Origin: Streptomyces sp. NBC_00236
GTDB taxonomy: Bacteria; Actinomycetota; Actinomycetes; Streptomycetales; Streptomycetaceae
DNA: 64,000 nt
Assembly: GCF_036195045.1 (NCBI RefSeq)
Contig: NZ_CP108100.1
Span: 558,001 to 622,000, forward strand
Reading direction: 5' to 3'
Below, in pieces: positions 55,835 through 63,372 of the stretch. The position numbers and the translations under genes are program-made. Below the pieces are notes generated by a model. It had not been told where the DNA came from. It saw nothing but the letters and a program-made list of their open reading frames with translations, and made no database searches. The first letter of the stretch is position 1. Each line of letters starts with the position of its first letter.

Positions 55835-56910
55835 GACTGCTTCCTTCCGAGTCGGCCGGCTGCGGGACGCAGGGGGACGTCGAGCGCGTCGTAGAGTCCG
55901 GGTTCCGCCTCCACCAGCCAGTCGATGGCGTTCACCAGCCGGCCGACAGCGGTGGCGTTGCCGCCCGCCGAGCGGTTCTCGCCCTCGTCGGTGGCCTCGA
56001 CGGTCACCTCGATGCGCGGGCGTCCCTCGATGATCACCCGGTGGGCACCGGCGCCGTCGGGCGGCGACGGCCAGTCCGGGGCGCACGACGGATGAATGCG
56101 CGTGATGTGCTCGATGACGATGCGGGGTTCGCCCTCGACGATGCCCTGCACCTCGAAGCGGACCGCACCCTGGGTGCCGGCCTCGAACTCGCCCATCGTC
56201 CTGGTCGTGACGGTGGTTTCGAGCGGCCGCCGGGCCATGGTCTCGCGGATGTCGTCGAGTTCCACGCCCAGGGCCCGGGCCATCAGGCGTATCTGGCCGC
56301 CCCACACCATGGTCGGGACGGAGGCCGCGAGCATGAGCGGCTCGTACTCCATGGGGTGTCCCATGCCGATCAGATGGCGGACCGAGTCGGGCTGGTCGTA
56401 CGTGGAGTAGTCGAAGATCTCCTGGCAGCGGATCGCGTCGACCGTGGTGCCGAGCCCGCTGATCAGCAGGGGCAGTATGTCGTTGCCCCAGCCGGGGTCC
56501 ACCCCGGAGACGAAGAGCGATCCGCCGCCACCGGCCACGGCGGCCAGCACCGGTTCGCGCAGCTCGGGCGGGGCGCCGCGCTGGTCGTAGAGCGCGTACA
56601 GCGCCGGGGTGACGACGACGGCGCCCCCGGCCACCGCCCTGGTGATGTCGGCCAGTGCCTCGTCGGGGCGGATGTCGCCGGAGGCCGCGTACACGACGGC
56701 CCGGGGGCTCGTGGCGAGCACCGCCTCGATGTCGTCGGTCGCCGCGACGCCCAGATCGCGGTCCAGTCCGGCCAGGGCGCCCGCGTCGCGGCCCACCTTG
56801 CCGGGGTCGTGGACGAGTACGTGCGCGAGCTTCAGGGCCGGATGGGCCTCGACGGCGCGGATGGCCGCGCGGCCGACATTGCCGGTTCCCCAGACCACCG
56901 TGGAAATCAT
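55831..56910 (-). CDS. NAD(P)H-dependent amine dehydrogenase-like protein (DapB-like fold)
   Basis: A 359-residue protein with an N-terminal Rossmann motif VVWGTGNVGRAAIRAVEAHP and a mid-region characteristic of the family (SLFVSGVDPGWGNDILPLL). Relatives are annotated as dihydrodipicolinate reductase or 2,4-diaminopentanoate dehydrogenase and are frequent next to steroid and lipid genes in actinobacteria. A role in lysine synthesis is unlikely, as the catalytic DapB histidine motif is absent. It is first of a two-gene operon with the AhpD-like protein. Confidence 0.82.
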   Translation of the reverse strand: MISTVVWGTGNVGRAAIRAVEAHPALKLAHVLVHDPGKVGRDAGALAGLDRDLGVAATDDIEAVLATSPRAVVYAASGDIRPDEALADITRAVAGGAVVVTPALYALYDQRGAPPELREPVLAAVAGGGGSLFVSGVDPGWGNDILPLLISGLGTTVDAIRCQEIFDYSTYDQPDSVRHLIGMGHPMEYEPLMLAASVPTMVWGGQIRLMARALGVELDDIRETMARRPLETTVTTRTMGEFEAGTQGAVRFEVQGIVEGEPRIVIEHITRIHPSCAPDWPSPPDGAGAHRVIIEGRPRIEVTVEATDEGENRSAGGNATAVGRLVNAIDWLVEAEPGLYDALDVPLRPAAGRLGRKQS

Positions 56911-57021
56911 GCGGCGGAGGGTAGCGCGCGGGATGAAAGGTTCATAGTGGCATCGCGCACCCGGTTCGGAGCGTGCGGGGACAGGCCCGGGAAGCCCGCC
57001 CCGCCCCGCTCCCCCGGGGTG

Positions 57022-58500
57022 CTACTCGTCGATCGCGGTGCCGTATCCGGCGGCCGTCTCCGCACCTCCGAACGTTCCCGCGTCGAACGTCCACGAGCCG
57101 GCTGCCGTCACTCCGCCGGTGCCGGCCGGGAACACCCAGACGATGCCGTCGCCGGCGTTCTCTCCGGGCGCTGCGGTCAGCAGACCGGCCCGCCCGTCCC
57201 TGTCGGGGTCGGTCAGCCGCGCCTGGCCGCCCCAGCGGTCACCCTTCTCGGGAACGCCCGGCACGTTCACCGAGTCCTGGTCCCAGGAAGCAGCACCGGA
57301 GGCGGTCAGCCCGCCGGCCGCGCCGCGCAGCACCCACACGGCCCCCGCGTCGACGACCGTGCCGATGTCCTCGCCGGGGGCGCCGATGGCCACGTCCGCG
57401 TACCCGTCGCCGTCGGTGTCCGCGACGGAGAGGTCAGCGCCCCAGCCGTCGCCGGCCTCCGAGCCGCCGGGGACACCGGAGGTGTCCTGCGTCCACCACA
57501 CCGGCGGGGTGCCCGGGCCCTCGGCCCCGACCGGCCCGTCGCCGGCGCTGCCGTAGTACACGCCGACCACACCGCCGGTCATCGACGCGCCACCGTCGTC
57601 GGGGCTGCGCGGCTCCCCGGTCACGAGGTCGTCGTAGCCGTCGTGGTCGATGTCGCCGGAAGCGACGGCCGGGCCGCCGCGCAGGCCCTGGTCGTAGCGG
57701 AGCCCCTGGACCTCGCCGAGGAGGAGTGCGGACCAGCCGTGGCCCGGCTCCTCGCCCACGGTGACGCCGGAGATGACGAGGTCGGCGAGACCGTTGCCGT
57801 CGTAGTCGCCGGTGGTCAGGGCCCGGGGTGCGATCTCGCGCCCGGGGGTGCCGGGGACGTGGTTGCTGCTCGAGGTGGCGTTCCGGCGGGTTCCCGGGGC
57901 GTACTGGAACAGGGTGAAGTCGGCGCGGTCGGTCACGGCCAGCTGGTCGCCGGGGATGTCGGGGCTGAAGTGCGCGGCGGCGAGAGCATTGCCGAACCGG
58001 GCGCCGGCGGCGGGTTCCGCGGCCTGCAGCCAGTCGCTGCCCGAGCCGGAGAGCCCCTGCGCGGAGCCCCACAGGACGACGGCGCCGCCCGCGTCGGTCA
58101 CCGGTTCGACGTTCTCGCCCGGGAGGCCCACGACGGCGTCGCCGTACCCGTCCCCGTCCAGGTCGCCGGTGGCCAGCGCGGCGCCGAAACCGTCCCCGGC
58201 CTCGGCGCCGCCCGGCACCCCGGTGGTGTTCTGGCTGAGGACGGTGCCCCGGGTGGTATTGATGCCGCCCGGCCCGCCGTACTGCACGGTCACGTACCCC
58301 GCGCCCTTCTTGCCGCCGACGGTCCCGCCGGGCGCGCCGATGAGCACGTCCTCGTAGCCGTCACCGTTGAAGTCGGCGTCGCCGTCGTCGGCGTGCGTTC
58401 CGCCGGGGGCGACGGCGTGGGCGGAGGGCGCGACGGCGGCGGCCCCTGCCATCAGGAGAAGTGAGGCCGCGACAACGGCGGCCGGTCGGTAAGTGCGCAC
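57022..58500 (-). CDS. Secreted FG-GAP/integrin-alpha-like beta-propeller protein
   Basis: A 492-residue extracellular protein. The signal peptide spans about 1-29 (AHA). The rest is a beta-propeller of FG-GAP repeats with calcium-binding D-x-D/N-x-D-G loops: DFNGDGYEDVLIGAPG, DLDGDGYGDAVVGLPGE, DYDGNGLADLVISG, DIDHDGYDDLVTGEP, DTDGDGYADVAIGAPGE, DPDRDGRAGLL. Such proteins are common in Streptomyces; the role is unknown, perhaps adhesion. The start is GTG 58498-58500 after GAGGAG. A 12-G tract lies just upstream. Confidence 0.9.
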   Translation of the reverse strand: MRTYRPAAVVAASLLLMAGAAAVAPSAHAVAPGGTHADDGDADFNGDGYEDVLIGAPGGTVGGKKGAGYVTVQYGGPGGINTTRGTVLSQNTTGVPGGAEAGDGFGAALATGDLDGDGYGDAVVGLPGENVEPVTDAGGAVVLWGSAQGLSGSGSDWLQAAEPAAGARFGNALAAAHFSPDIPGDQLAVTDRADFTLFQYAPGTRRNATSSSNHVPGTPGREIAPRALTTGDYDGNGLADLVISGVTVGEEPGHGWSALLLGEVQGLRYDQGLRGGPAVASGDIDHDGYDDLVTGEPRSPDDGGASMTGGVVGVYYGSAGDGPVGAEGPGTPPVWWTQDTSGVPGGSEAGDGWGADLSVADTDGDGYADVAIGAPGEDIGTVVDAGAVWVLRGAAGGLTASGAASWDQDSVNVPGVPEKGDRWGGQARLTDPDRDGRAGLLTAAPGENAGDGIVWVFPAGTGGVTAAGSWTFDAGTFGGAETAAGYGTAIDE

Positions 58501-58537
58501 GTGCGGCTCCTCGGTTCAAGGATGACCGGGCGAGACC

Positions 58538-58549
58538 GGGGGGGGGGGG
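58538..58549. repeat. Homopolymer run of 12 G
   Basis: Twelve consecutive G (C on the coding strand of the FG-GAP gene) lie 38-49 bases upstream of its GTG, near where the promoter or leader should be. It could vary in length by slippage, or be a sequencing error. Confidence 0.8.
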
Positions 58550-58624
58550 ACGCCGGGAAGAGCCCGTCAGCCTCCTGGCGCCCTGTTGGACCGGCTCCGC
58601 GGCACAAGGGTTGTACGGCATCGC

Positions 58625-58668
58625 AAAAGGGGTGGAAGGGAGCTGCTCAGCTCCCTTCCACCCCTTTT
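58625..58668. terminator. Strong intrinsic terminator after the lytic transglycosylase gene
   Basis: Perfect 21-base arms with a 2-base loop, flanked by AAAA and TTTT within the stem. It is the strongest terminator in the window and works on either strand. It separates the riboswitch-controlled gene from the FG-GAP gene. Confidence 0.85.
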
Positions 58669-58701
58669 CACGGCTCCGCGCGGGGGCGGTACCGCGGTGG
58701 A

Positions 58702-59589
58702 TCAGTAGGCCCCGAAGACGTTGTCGATCGAGCCGTACGTCGCGGCGGCGTAGTTGCACGCGGCGGTGATGTTGGCGACGGGGTCCAGGATGTCCAGCGA
58801 GGTGCCGGGCACGTGGTACGCGTCGAACGTGGGCTGGATGACCTGGAGCAGGCCCTTGGACGGGGTGCCCGCGGCGGCGTTCGAGTCCCAGTTGTTGACG
58901 ATCTGCGGGTTGCCCGAGGACTCGCGCATGATGTTGCGGTGGATGCTGTCGTAGCTGCCGGGGATGCCGTGCTCGGCCATGACGGCGAGGGACTCCTTGA
59001 TCCAGCCGTCGAGGTCGTCCGTGTACGCCGTGGCGCTCTGCGCGGGCGCGGTCTCGACGGTCTGGGCGGTCTCCTCGGCGACGGGCGTCGCCGTCCGCTG
59101 GGAACGGTCGGCGCGGTCGGTGCTCTCGGCACGGTCGCCCGACGGCTGCGAGGCGCTGCCGGAGGTGTTCTCCGCCTTGAATTCGCTCTTGGTCGCGGCC
59201 TCGGGGGCGGTGGCCGTGGACTTGGCTCCGATGGTGAGCTTCAGGCCCGGGTGAATCAGGTCGGGGTTGCCGCCGACCACGCTCCGGTTGTCCTTGTAGA
59301 GCTGCGCCCAGCCGCCGTCGAGGGAATGCCCGCGGGCGATCTTGGAAAGCGAATCGCCGGAGACCACGGAATAGGTGGTGGACTTGGCGTGCTGCACGGA
59401 AATTCCCTTGCCGGCAACGGAAACCGGGGCTGCGGCCTTTTCCGCGACGACCGACTGGACCGGCGCGGCGGAAGCCGATCCGGCCGCGATCAGGGGGAGC
59501 GCGAGAACCGCGCCGCCCGCGCTCACGGCGATGAGACCGCGGGTCAGGGGGGTGGACTTGGAACGACGGTGGTGACCCTTGATGGGCAT
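58702..59589 (-). CDS. LysM-lytic transglycosylase (cell-wall hydrolase), secreted
   Basis: A 295-residue exported enzyme. The signal peptide covers about 1-41 (ends SASA). A LysM peptidoglycan-binding domain spans about 72-120 (TYSVVSGDSLSKIARG, GNPDLIHPGLKLTI). A Ser/Thr/Ala-rich linker leads to an SLT-type transglycosylase domain (about 190-295) with catalytic Glu223 in NIMRESSGNPQIVN and GLLQVIQPTFDAY. It should cut glycan strands during growth, spore germination or development. ATG 59587-59589 follows GAGGAAAA. A c-di-AMP riboswitch precedes it and a 21-bp hairpin follows it. Confidence 0.93.
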   Translation of the reverse strand: MPIKGHHRRSKSTPLTRGLIAVSAGGAVLALPLIAAGSASAAPVQSVVAEKAAAPVSVAGKGISVQHAKSTTYSVVSGDSLSKIARGHSLDGGWAQLYKDNRSVVGGNPDLIHPGLKLTIGAKSTATAPEAATKSEFKAENTSGSASQPSGDRAESTDRADRSQRTATPVAEETAQTVETAPAQSATAYTDDLDGWIKESLAVMAEHGIPGSYDSIHRNIMRESSGNPQIVNNWDSNAAAGTPSKGLLQVIQPTFDAYHVPGTSLDILDPVANITAACNYAAATYGSIDNVFGAY

Positions 59590-59606
59590 GGCGCTTTTCC
59601 TCTCCG

Positions 59607-59775
59607 CCGCCTGCGAGGTGAGCTGTCGGGTTCGGACTGGAGATGTCCGGCCGCACATGGCGACTTCACCCCTAGCCGCTCCGGATTCCCGGAACGGCGG
59701 CAAACCTGGGTCCCCCGCTCCTGCCGTACGTGAGTGGTCGGGTTACCGGACGGCGGCAGGATTCGGCGTTCCGTC
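59607..59775 (-). ncRNA. ydaO/yuaA-type c-di-AMP riboswitch
   Basis: Reading the minus strand, this leader carries the conserved pieces of the actinobacterial ydaO aptamer in order: CCGAATCCTGCCG near 59755-59770, GGGGGACCCAGGT (59704-59716), GGTGAAG (59664-59670) and CCCGACAGCTCACCTCGCAG with flanks (59608-59630). It ends 17 bases before the ATG of the LysM-transglycosylase gene, with the ribosome binding site between. Cell-wall hydrolases of this type are the classic targets: bound c-di-AMP lowers expression. Confidence 0.93.
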
Positions 59776-60072
59776 CGGATTGACGGTGACCGTAAGCGAG
59801 AAAGACCGGGCGGAACAAGCCCGGATTTCCTGATCACAATTGATTCGCAAGATCAATAAAAGGAAATGTGCGATGCCGGTCACATCCGGGCGGGTCAGTT
59901 TTCTTGGGGCGCCAGGGAACCGAAGTGTCTGGTTCCGCGTCAGGGGCGGGAAACGTGACGCTGGCCACTGCGCCCGAAACGGGCGATTTGCCCACCCGGA
60001 GAAGCCATGCCTCACGGAGGCGTGACGGGAGGGGCATTCTCAACCATTCCGGACAATCGCCTAATTAGGGCA
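59776..60072. other. AT-rich intergenic region upstream of the riboswitch
   Basis: About 300 bases, locally the lowest GC in the window. It should hold the promoter of the riboswitch transcript. Small hairpins are seen (for example CGCCCG-AAA-CGGGCG at 59971-59985). Short frames here show no ribosome binding sites or GC3 bias, so I call no gene. Confidence 0.5.
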
Positions 60073-60906
60073 CTACGGGATGGACGTCGGCTGCGCGGCC
60101 ACGCCGGCACGACTGCGCGGCACCACGACCGGTGAACCGTCGCCCGGGGCGGCGAGTACGTCCGCGTCGAGCGCGTACAGCTCCTTCACCAGCGCCTCGT
60201 CGACCGTCTCCCGGGGGGCGCCCGTGGCGATGACGCGGCCCCCCTTCATGGCGACGAGCAGATCGGCGTAGCGGGCCGCGGCAACGAGGTCGTGCTGGAC
60301 CATGACGACGGTGCGACCGGTGGCCGCGACCTCGCGGACGAGTTCCAGGACCTCGACGGCGTGCCCGAGGTCGAGGGCGCTGGTCGGTTCGTCGAGCAGG
60401 ACCACCGGGGTCTGCTGGGCCAGCACCATCGCGAGCCAGCAGCGCTGGCGCTGACCGCCGGACAGCCGGTCGACGCGCTCCCCGGCCAGCGCGGTGGTCC
60501 CGGTCGCGTCGAGTGCGTCGCGTACCGCCCGCTCGTCCTCGCGCGACCACTGGCGCAGCAGCCCCTGGTGCGGGCTGCGGCCGTAGCGCACCAGCCCGGC
60601 CACGGTGACCGCCTCGGGGGCGCGCGGCGACTGCGGCAGCAGCGCGACATGGTGGGCGGCCCTGCGACGGCCGGTCCTCCAGATGTCCGTGCCGCCGATC
60701 AGGACCGTGCCGGACTCGGGGCGGTGGAGCCGGGCGACGGTCCGCAGCAGGGTCGACTTCCCGCAGCCGTTGGGCCCCACGATCGCGACGACGTGTCCGG
60801 CGGGAACGGTGAGGTCGACGTTCTCGACGACGGGCCGGCCCGGATATCCGGCGTGCAGGCCACGGACTTCGAGGCCCGCCTTCGTACCGGTCGGATGCTC
60901 GGTCAT
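60073..60906 (-). CDS. Siderophore ABC transporter ATPase (FepC/FecE type)
   Basis: A 277-residue ATPase. Walker A is GPNGCGKST, Q-loop LLPQS, signature LSGGQRQR, Walker B VVLLDEPTSALD, switch VQHD. The segment APEAVTVAGLVRYGRSPHQGLL is typical of iron-siderophore importers. ATG 60904-60906 is 7 bp from the stop of the second permease, so it is third in a leftward operon. It powers uptake of a ferric siderophore through the two FecCD permeases. Confidence 0.95.
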   Translation of the reverse strand: MTEHPTGTKAGLEVRGLHAGYPGRPVVENVDLTVPAGHVVAIVGPNGCGKSTLLRTVARLHRPESGTVLIGGTDIWRTGRRRAAHHVALLPQSPRAPEAVTVAGLVRYGRSPHQGLLRQWSREDERAVRDALDATGTTALAGERVDRLSGGQRQRCWLAMVLAQQTPVVLLDEPTSALDLGHAVEVLELVREVAATGRTVVMVQHDLVAAARYADLLVAMKGGRVIATGAPRETVDEALVKELYALDADVLAAPGDGSPVVVPRSRAGVAAQPTSIP

Positions 60907-60913
60907 GTGCGGC

Positions 60914-62131
60914 TCACGCCTTTCCGGCGGCCGGGTCGGGCCGCAGCAGTACCCACAGGAGGAAGGGGCCGCCGAGGACGCTGGTGACGACCCCGACGGG
61001 CAGTTCGACCGGCGCGGCGACACGCCCGATCGCATCGGCCGCGGCGATCAGCGCGGCCCCGGTCAGCGCCGACGCGGTGACCGGGACACGGGTGGGACCG
61101 GTCAGCCGCTGGGCGAGGATCGGCGCCGCCAGCGCGACGAAGGCGATGGGTCCGCCGACGCCGACCGCCGTGCCGGCCAGCAGGACGGCGAGAGCGAGCG
61201 CGACGGTACGGACCCGTCGCAGGTCGACGCCCAGGGAGCTCGCCACCTCGTCGCCGAAGCGCAGCAGTTGCAGCCGGTGCCCGGCGGCCAGCGAGAGCGG
61301 GACGAGGAACAGCAAGGCCACTGCCAAGGGCGTCCCGGCGTCCCAGTCGCGTCCGTTGAGGCTGCCCACGGCCCAGAGGAACACGCCGCCCGCCGTGTTG
61401 TCGTTCTCGCGCGACATGATCAGGTCGCTCACCGCGCCGATGAAGGTGGAGATGCCGATCCCGGTCACCAGCAGCCGGTATCCGGCGCTCCCCGCTCCTC
61501 CCGCGCACAGGACGACGAGGACGGCGGCGGCCACGGCTCCGACCGGGCCGAGCCACCAGTTGCCGACCATGCCGGTGGCGGATCCCGCGGCGGCGGCCAC
61601 CACGGCAGCGGTGGCGCCTTCGTTGACCCCGACCAGGTCGGGTGTGGCGAGCCGGTTGCCGGCCAGGGTCTGGGTGAGACAGCCCGCGATACCGAGGGCG
61701 GCGCCGACCAGCAGACCGGTGAAGATCCGGGGGAGCCGGAAGTCGCGCACGATCATGACGGTTCCGGCATCGCCGGTTCCGAGGATTCCCGAAAGGGTCT
61801 GCGACAGGCTCATTCCGGTCGAACTCGCCATCACCGCCAGGGTGATGAGGAGGACCAGCAGTGGAAGGAGCAGCACGGCGGCGAACGCGCTGCGCCTCGG
61901 GAGGAGCCAGGAAAGCGTCCCGGTGCGGAGCACGACACTGTCGGGCGGGGTCACGTCCGTCGGGCAGGGACTCCCGCCATGGACGACCGGGGTCACTTCC
62001 TTGATGCCGGAACTCCCGCCATGGACGGCCGGGGTCACTTCCTTCGTGCCGGAACTCCCGCCGTGGACGGCCTGAGCCACGTCCTTCGTGCCGGAACTCC
62101 CGCCGCGGACCGCCGGGGTCACGTCCTTCAT
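60914..62131 (-). CDS. FecCD-type siderophore permease with N-terminal 14-residue repeats
   Basis: A 405-residue permease. Residues 1 to about 62 consist of 14-residue repeats (for example GGSSGTKEVTPAVH), encoded by a 42-bp minisatellite. The membrane part follows (SAFAAVLLLPLLVLLITLAVM) with FecCD signatures RDFRLPRIFTGLLVGAALGIAGCLTQTLAGNRLATPDLVGVNEGA and GPIAFVALAAPILAQRLTG. ATG 62129-62131 overlaps the stop of the other permease as ATGA. GTG 61933, at the end of the repeat, is an alternative start that would give a family-normal length of about 339. Repeats of this sort are not typical of FecCD proteins. Confidence 0.88.
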   Translation of the reverse strand: MKDVTPAVRGGSSGTKDVAQAVHGGSSGTKEVTPAVHGGSSGIKEVTPVVHGGSPCPTDVTPPDSVVLRTGTLSWLLPRRSAFAAVLLLPLLVLLITLAVMASSTGMSLSQTLSGILGTGDAGTVMIVRDFRLPRIFTGLLVGAALGIAGCLTQTLAGNRLATPDLVGVNEGATAAVVAAAAGSATGMVGNWWLGPVGAVAAAVLVVLCAGGAGSAGYRLLVTGIGISTFIGAVSDLIMSRENDNTAGGVFLWAVGSLNGRDWDAGTPLAVALLFLVPLSLAAGHRLQLLRFGDEVASSLGVDLRRVRTVALALAVLLAGTAVGVGGPIAFVALAAPILAQRLTGPTRVPVTASALTGAALIAAADAIGRVAAPVELPVGVVTSVLGGPFLLWVLLRPDPAAGKA

Positions 62132-62159
62132 GCCGGAACCCCCGCCATGGACAGTCGCG
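61950..62159. repeat. 42-bp minisatellite, five copies, spanning the permease gene junction
   Basis: Five tandem 42-bp copies with moderate divergence lie head to tail. Copy 5 includes the last codons of the first permease and the start of the second. Since 42 is divisible by 3, copy number can change without frame loss. The ATGA stop/start overlap sits in copy 5; the equivalent site reads ACGA or ATCA in copies 2-4. Confidence 0.9.
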
Positions 62160-63210
62160 AGGAGCGGGCGATCCACACGAGCAGGGGGCCGCCGACGAAG
62201 GCGAGCAGCACGCTGACCGGGGTCTCCCAGGGCCGGATCACGATCCGCGCGAGGATGTCCGCGACGATCATGATGTCGGCCGCGATGAGGGCGGACAGGA
62301 CGAGGGCGGCGGTCATCCGCGCCCCGGCCAGGGCCCGCGCGGCGTACGGCGCGAACAGTCCCAGGAAGGCGATGGGTCCGGCCACGGCCACCGCGCATCC
62401 GGCGAGCAGCGAGACGGCCGCGGCGACGACGAGCCGGATCCGGCCGGGATGGTGGCCCAGGGACCGGGCCCCGTCGTCCCCGAGCCCGAGCGCCGCCAGC
62501 GGGCGCGCGCAGCCGAGCGCGGTGAGCAGACTCACCGCGATCAGGGGCAGGAGGGGTGCCAGGTCGGAGAGCTCGATGCCCGCGAGCGAACCGATCGTCC
62601 AGTAGCGGTAGGTGTCGAAGGTCGACTGGGTACCCAGCAGGACGTACGAGGTGAGGCCGTGAAAGGTGGCGCCGAGCGCCGATCCGGCCAGGACGAGCCG
62701 CAGCGGGGATCCACCGCCGCGCCCGGACGCGGCGAACAGGAGGACGGCCGCGCTCGCGACCATGCCTCCGGCCAGGGCCCACACCAGCAACGAGGAGGGT
62801 GAGTCCGCGCCGAAGAAGGTGAGGCCCAGCACCACGGCGAAGGCGGCTCCGGAGTTGACGCCGAGGAGCCCCGTCTCGGCGAGCGGGTTGCGGGTGGCGG
62901 CCTGCAGGAGGCAACCGGCCGTTCCCAGGCATGCCCCGACCAGGACCGCGGCGAGCGTGCGCGGCAGGCGTACGTCCACGACGGCCAGGCGCAGTTGTGC
63001 GTCCGCCCGTGCGGCCGGGTCGCCGACCAGGTAGTCCCAGGCGCCGCCCGCCGAACTCGACCCGGTGCCGATGAGCAGGGACAGCAGGACGAGGAGGGGC
63101 AGCAGGAGCACGAGACCGGTTGCCGCCCACACGGCCGCGCGCCCTTCCCGTGGCGGGGTTCCGGTGGGGCGGGACCCGGTGCCGGGCCGTCCCGTTTGCG
63201 CGATCGACAT
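62128..63210 (-). CDS. FecCD-type siderophore permease
   Basis: A 360-residue permease with about nine to ten membrane segments. FecCD hallmarks are VVDVRLPRTLAAVLVGACLGTAGCLLQAATRNPLAETGLLGVNSGAAF and GPIAFLGLFAPYAARALAG. The start is ATG 63208-63210. No ribosome binding site is visible because the iron box begins at the start codon, suggesting a very short or leaderless transcript. It is first in the operon with the second permease and the ATPase. The C-terminus (SRLSMAGVPA) lies within the minisatellite. Confidence 0.93.
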   Translation of the reverse strand: MSIAQTGRPGTGSRPTGTPPREGRAAVWAATGLVLLLPLLVLLSLLIGTGSSSAGGAWDYLVGDPAARADAQLRLAVVDVRLPRTLAAVLVGACLGTAGCLLQAATRNPLAETGLLGVNSGAAFAVVLGLTFFGADSPSSLLVWALAGGMVASAAVLLFAASGRGGGSPLRLVLAGSALGATFHGLTSYVLLGTQSTFDTYRYWTIGSLAGIELSDLAPLLPLIAVSLLTALGCARPLAALGLGDDGARSLGHHPGRIRLVVAAAVSLLAGCAVAVAGPIAFLGLFAPYAARALAGARMTAALVLSALIAADIMIVADILARIVIRPWETPVSVLLAFVGGPLLVWIARSSRLSMAGVPA

Positions 63211-63228
63211 ATGGTTAGCCTAACCTAA
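63210..63228. promoter_or_regulatory. Iron box (DmdR1/IdeR type) between divergent siderophore genes
   Basis: The minus-strand sequence TTAGGTTAGGCTAACC (63213-63228) plus three bases closely matches the actinobacterial iron box consensus TTAGGTTAGGCTCACCTAA. Iron-loaded DmdR1 binding would repress the permease operon and probably also the binding protein at 63373. Confidence 0.9.
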
Positions 63229-63372
63229 GTAAGCCGGGCGGCCGGCGGTGGGTCCCGAGGGCTCCTCCTGCCCTGAATCGGCGTCAATCGCCCTGCCCCG
63301 CCCCCGTTCGGTGCGGCGGAACACGCCGCCCCGAACGAACTCATCACTCGAACACAACGGAGATTCCAGGCC

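Noticed and set aside
59840..60025. Short AT-rich open frame of 61 codons
   Set aside because: No ribosome binding site, codon use unlike the rest, and it overlaps the probable promoter region of the riboswitch transcript.
60605..62605. Open frame of 666 codons on the plus strand
   Set aside because: Antisense to the siderophore transporter genes; its internal repeats are the minisatellite read backwards.
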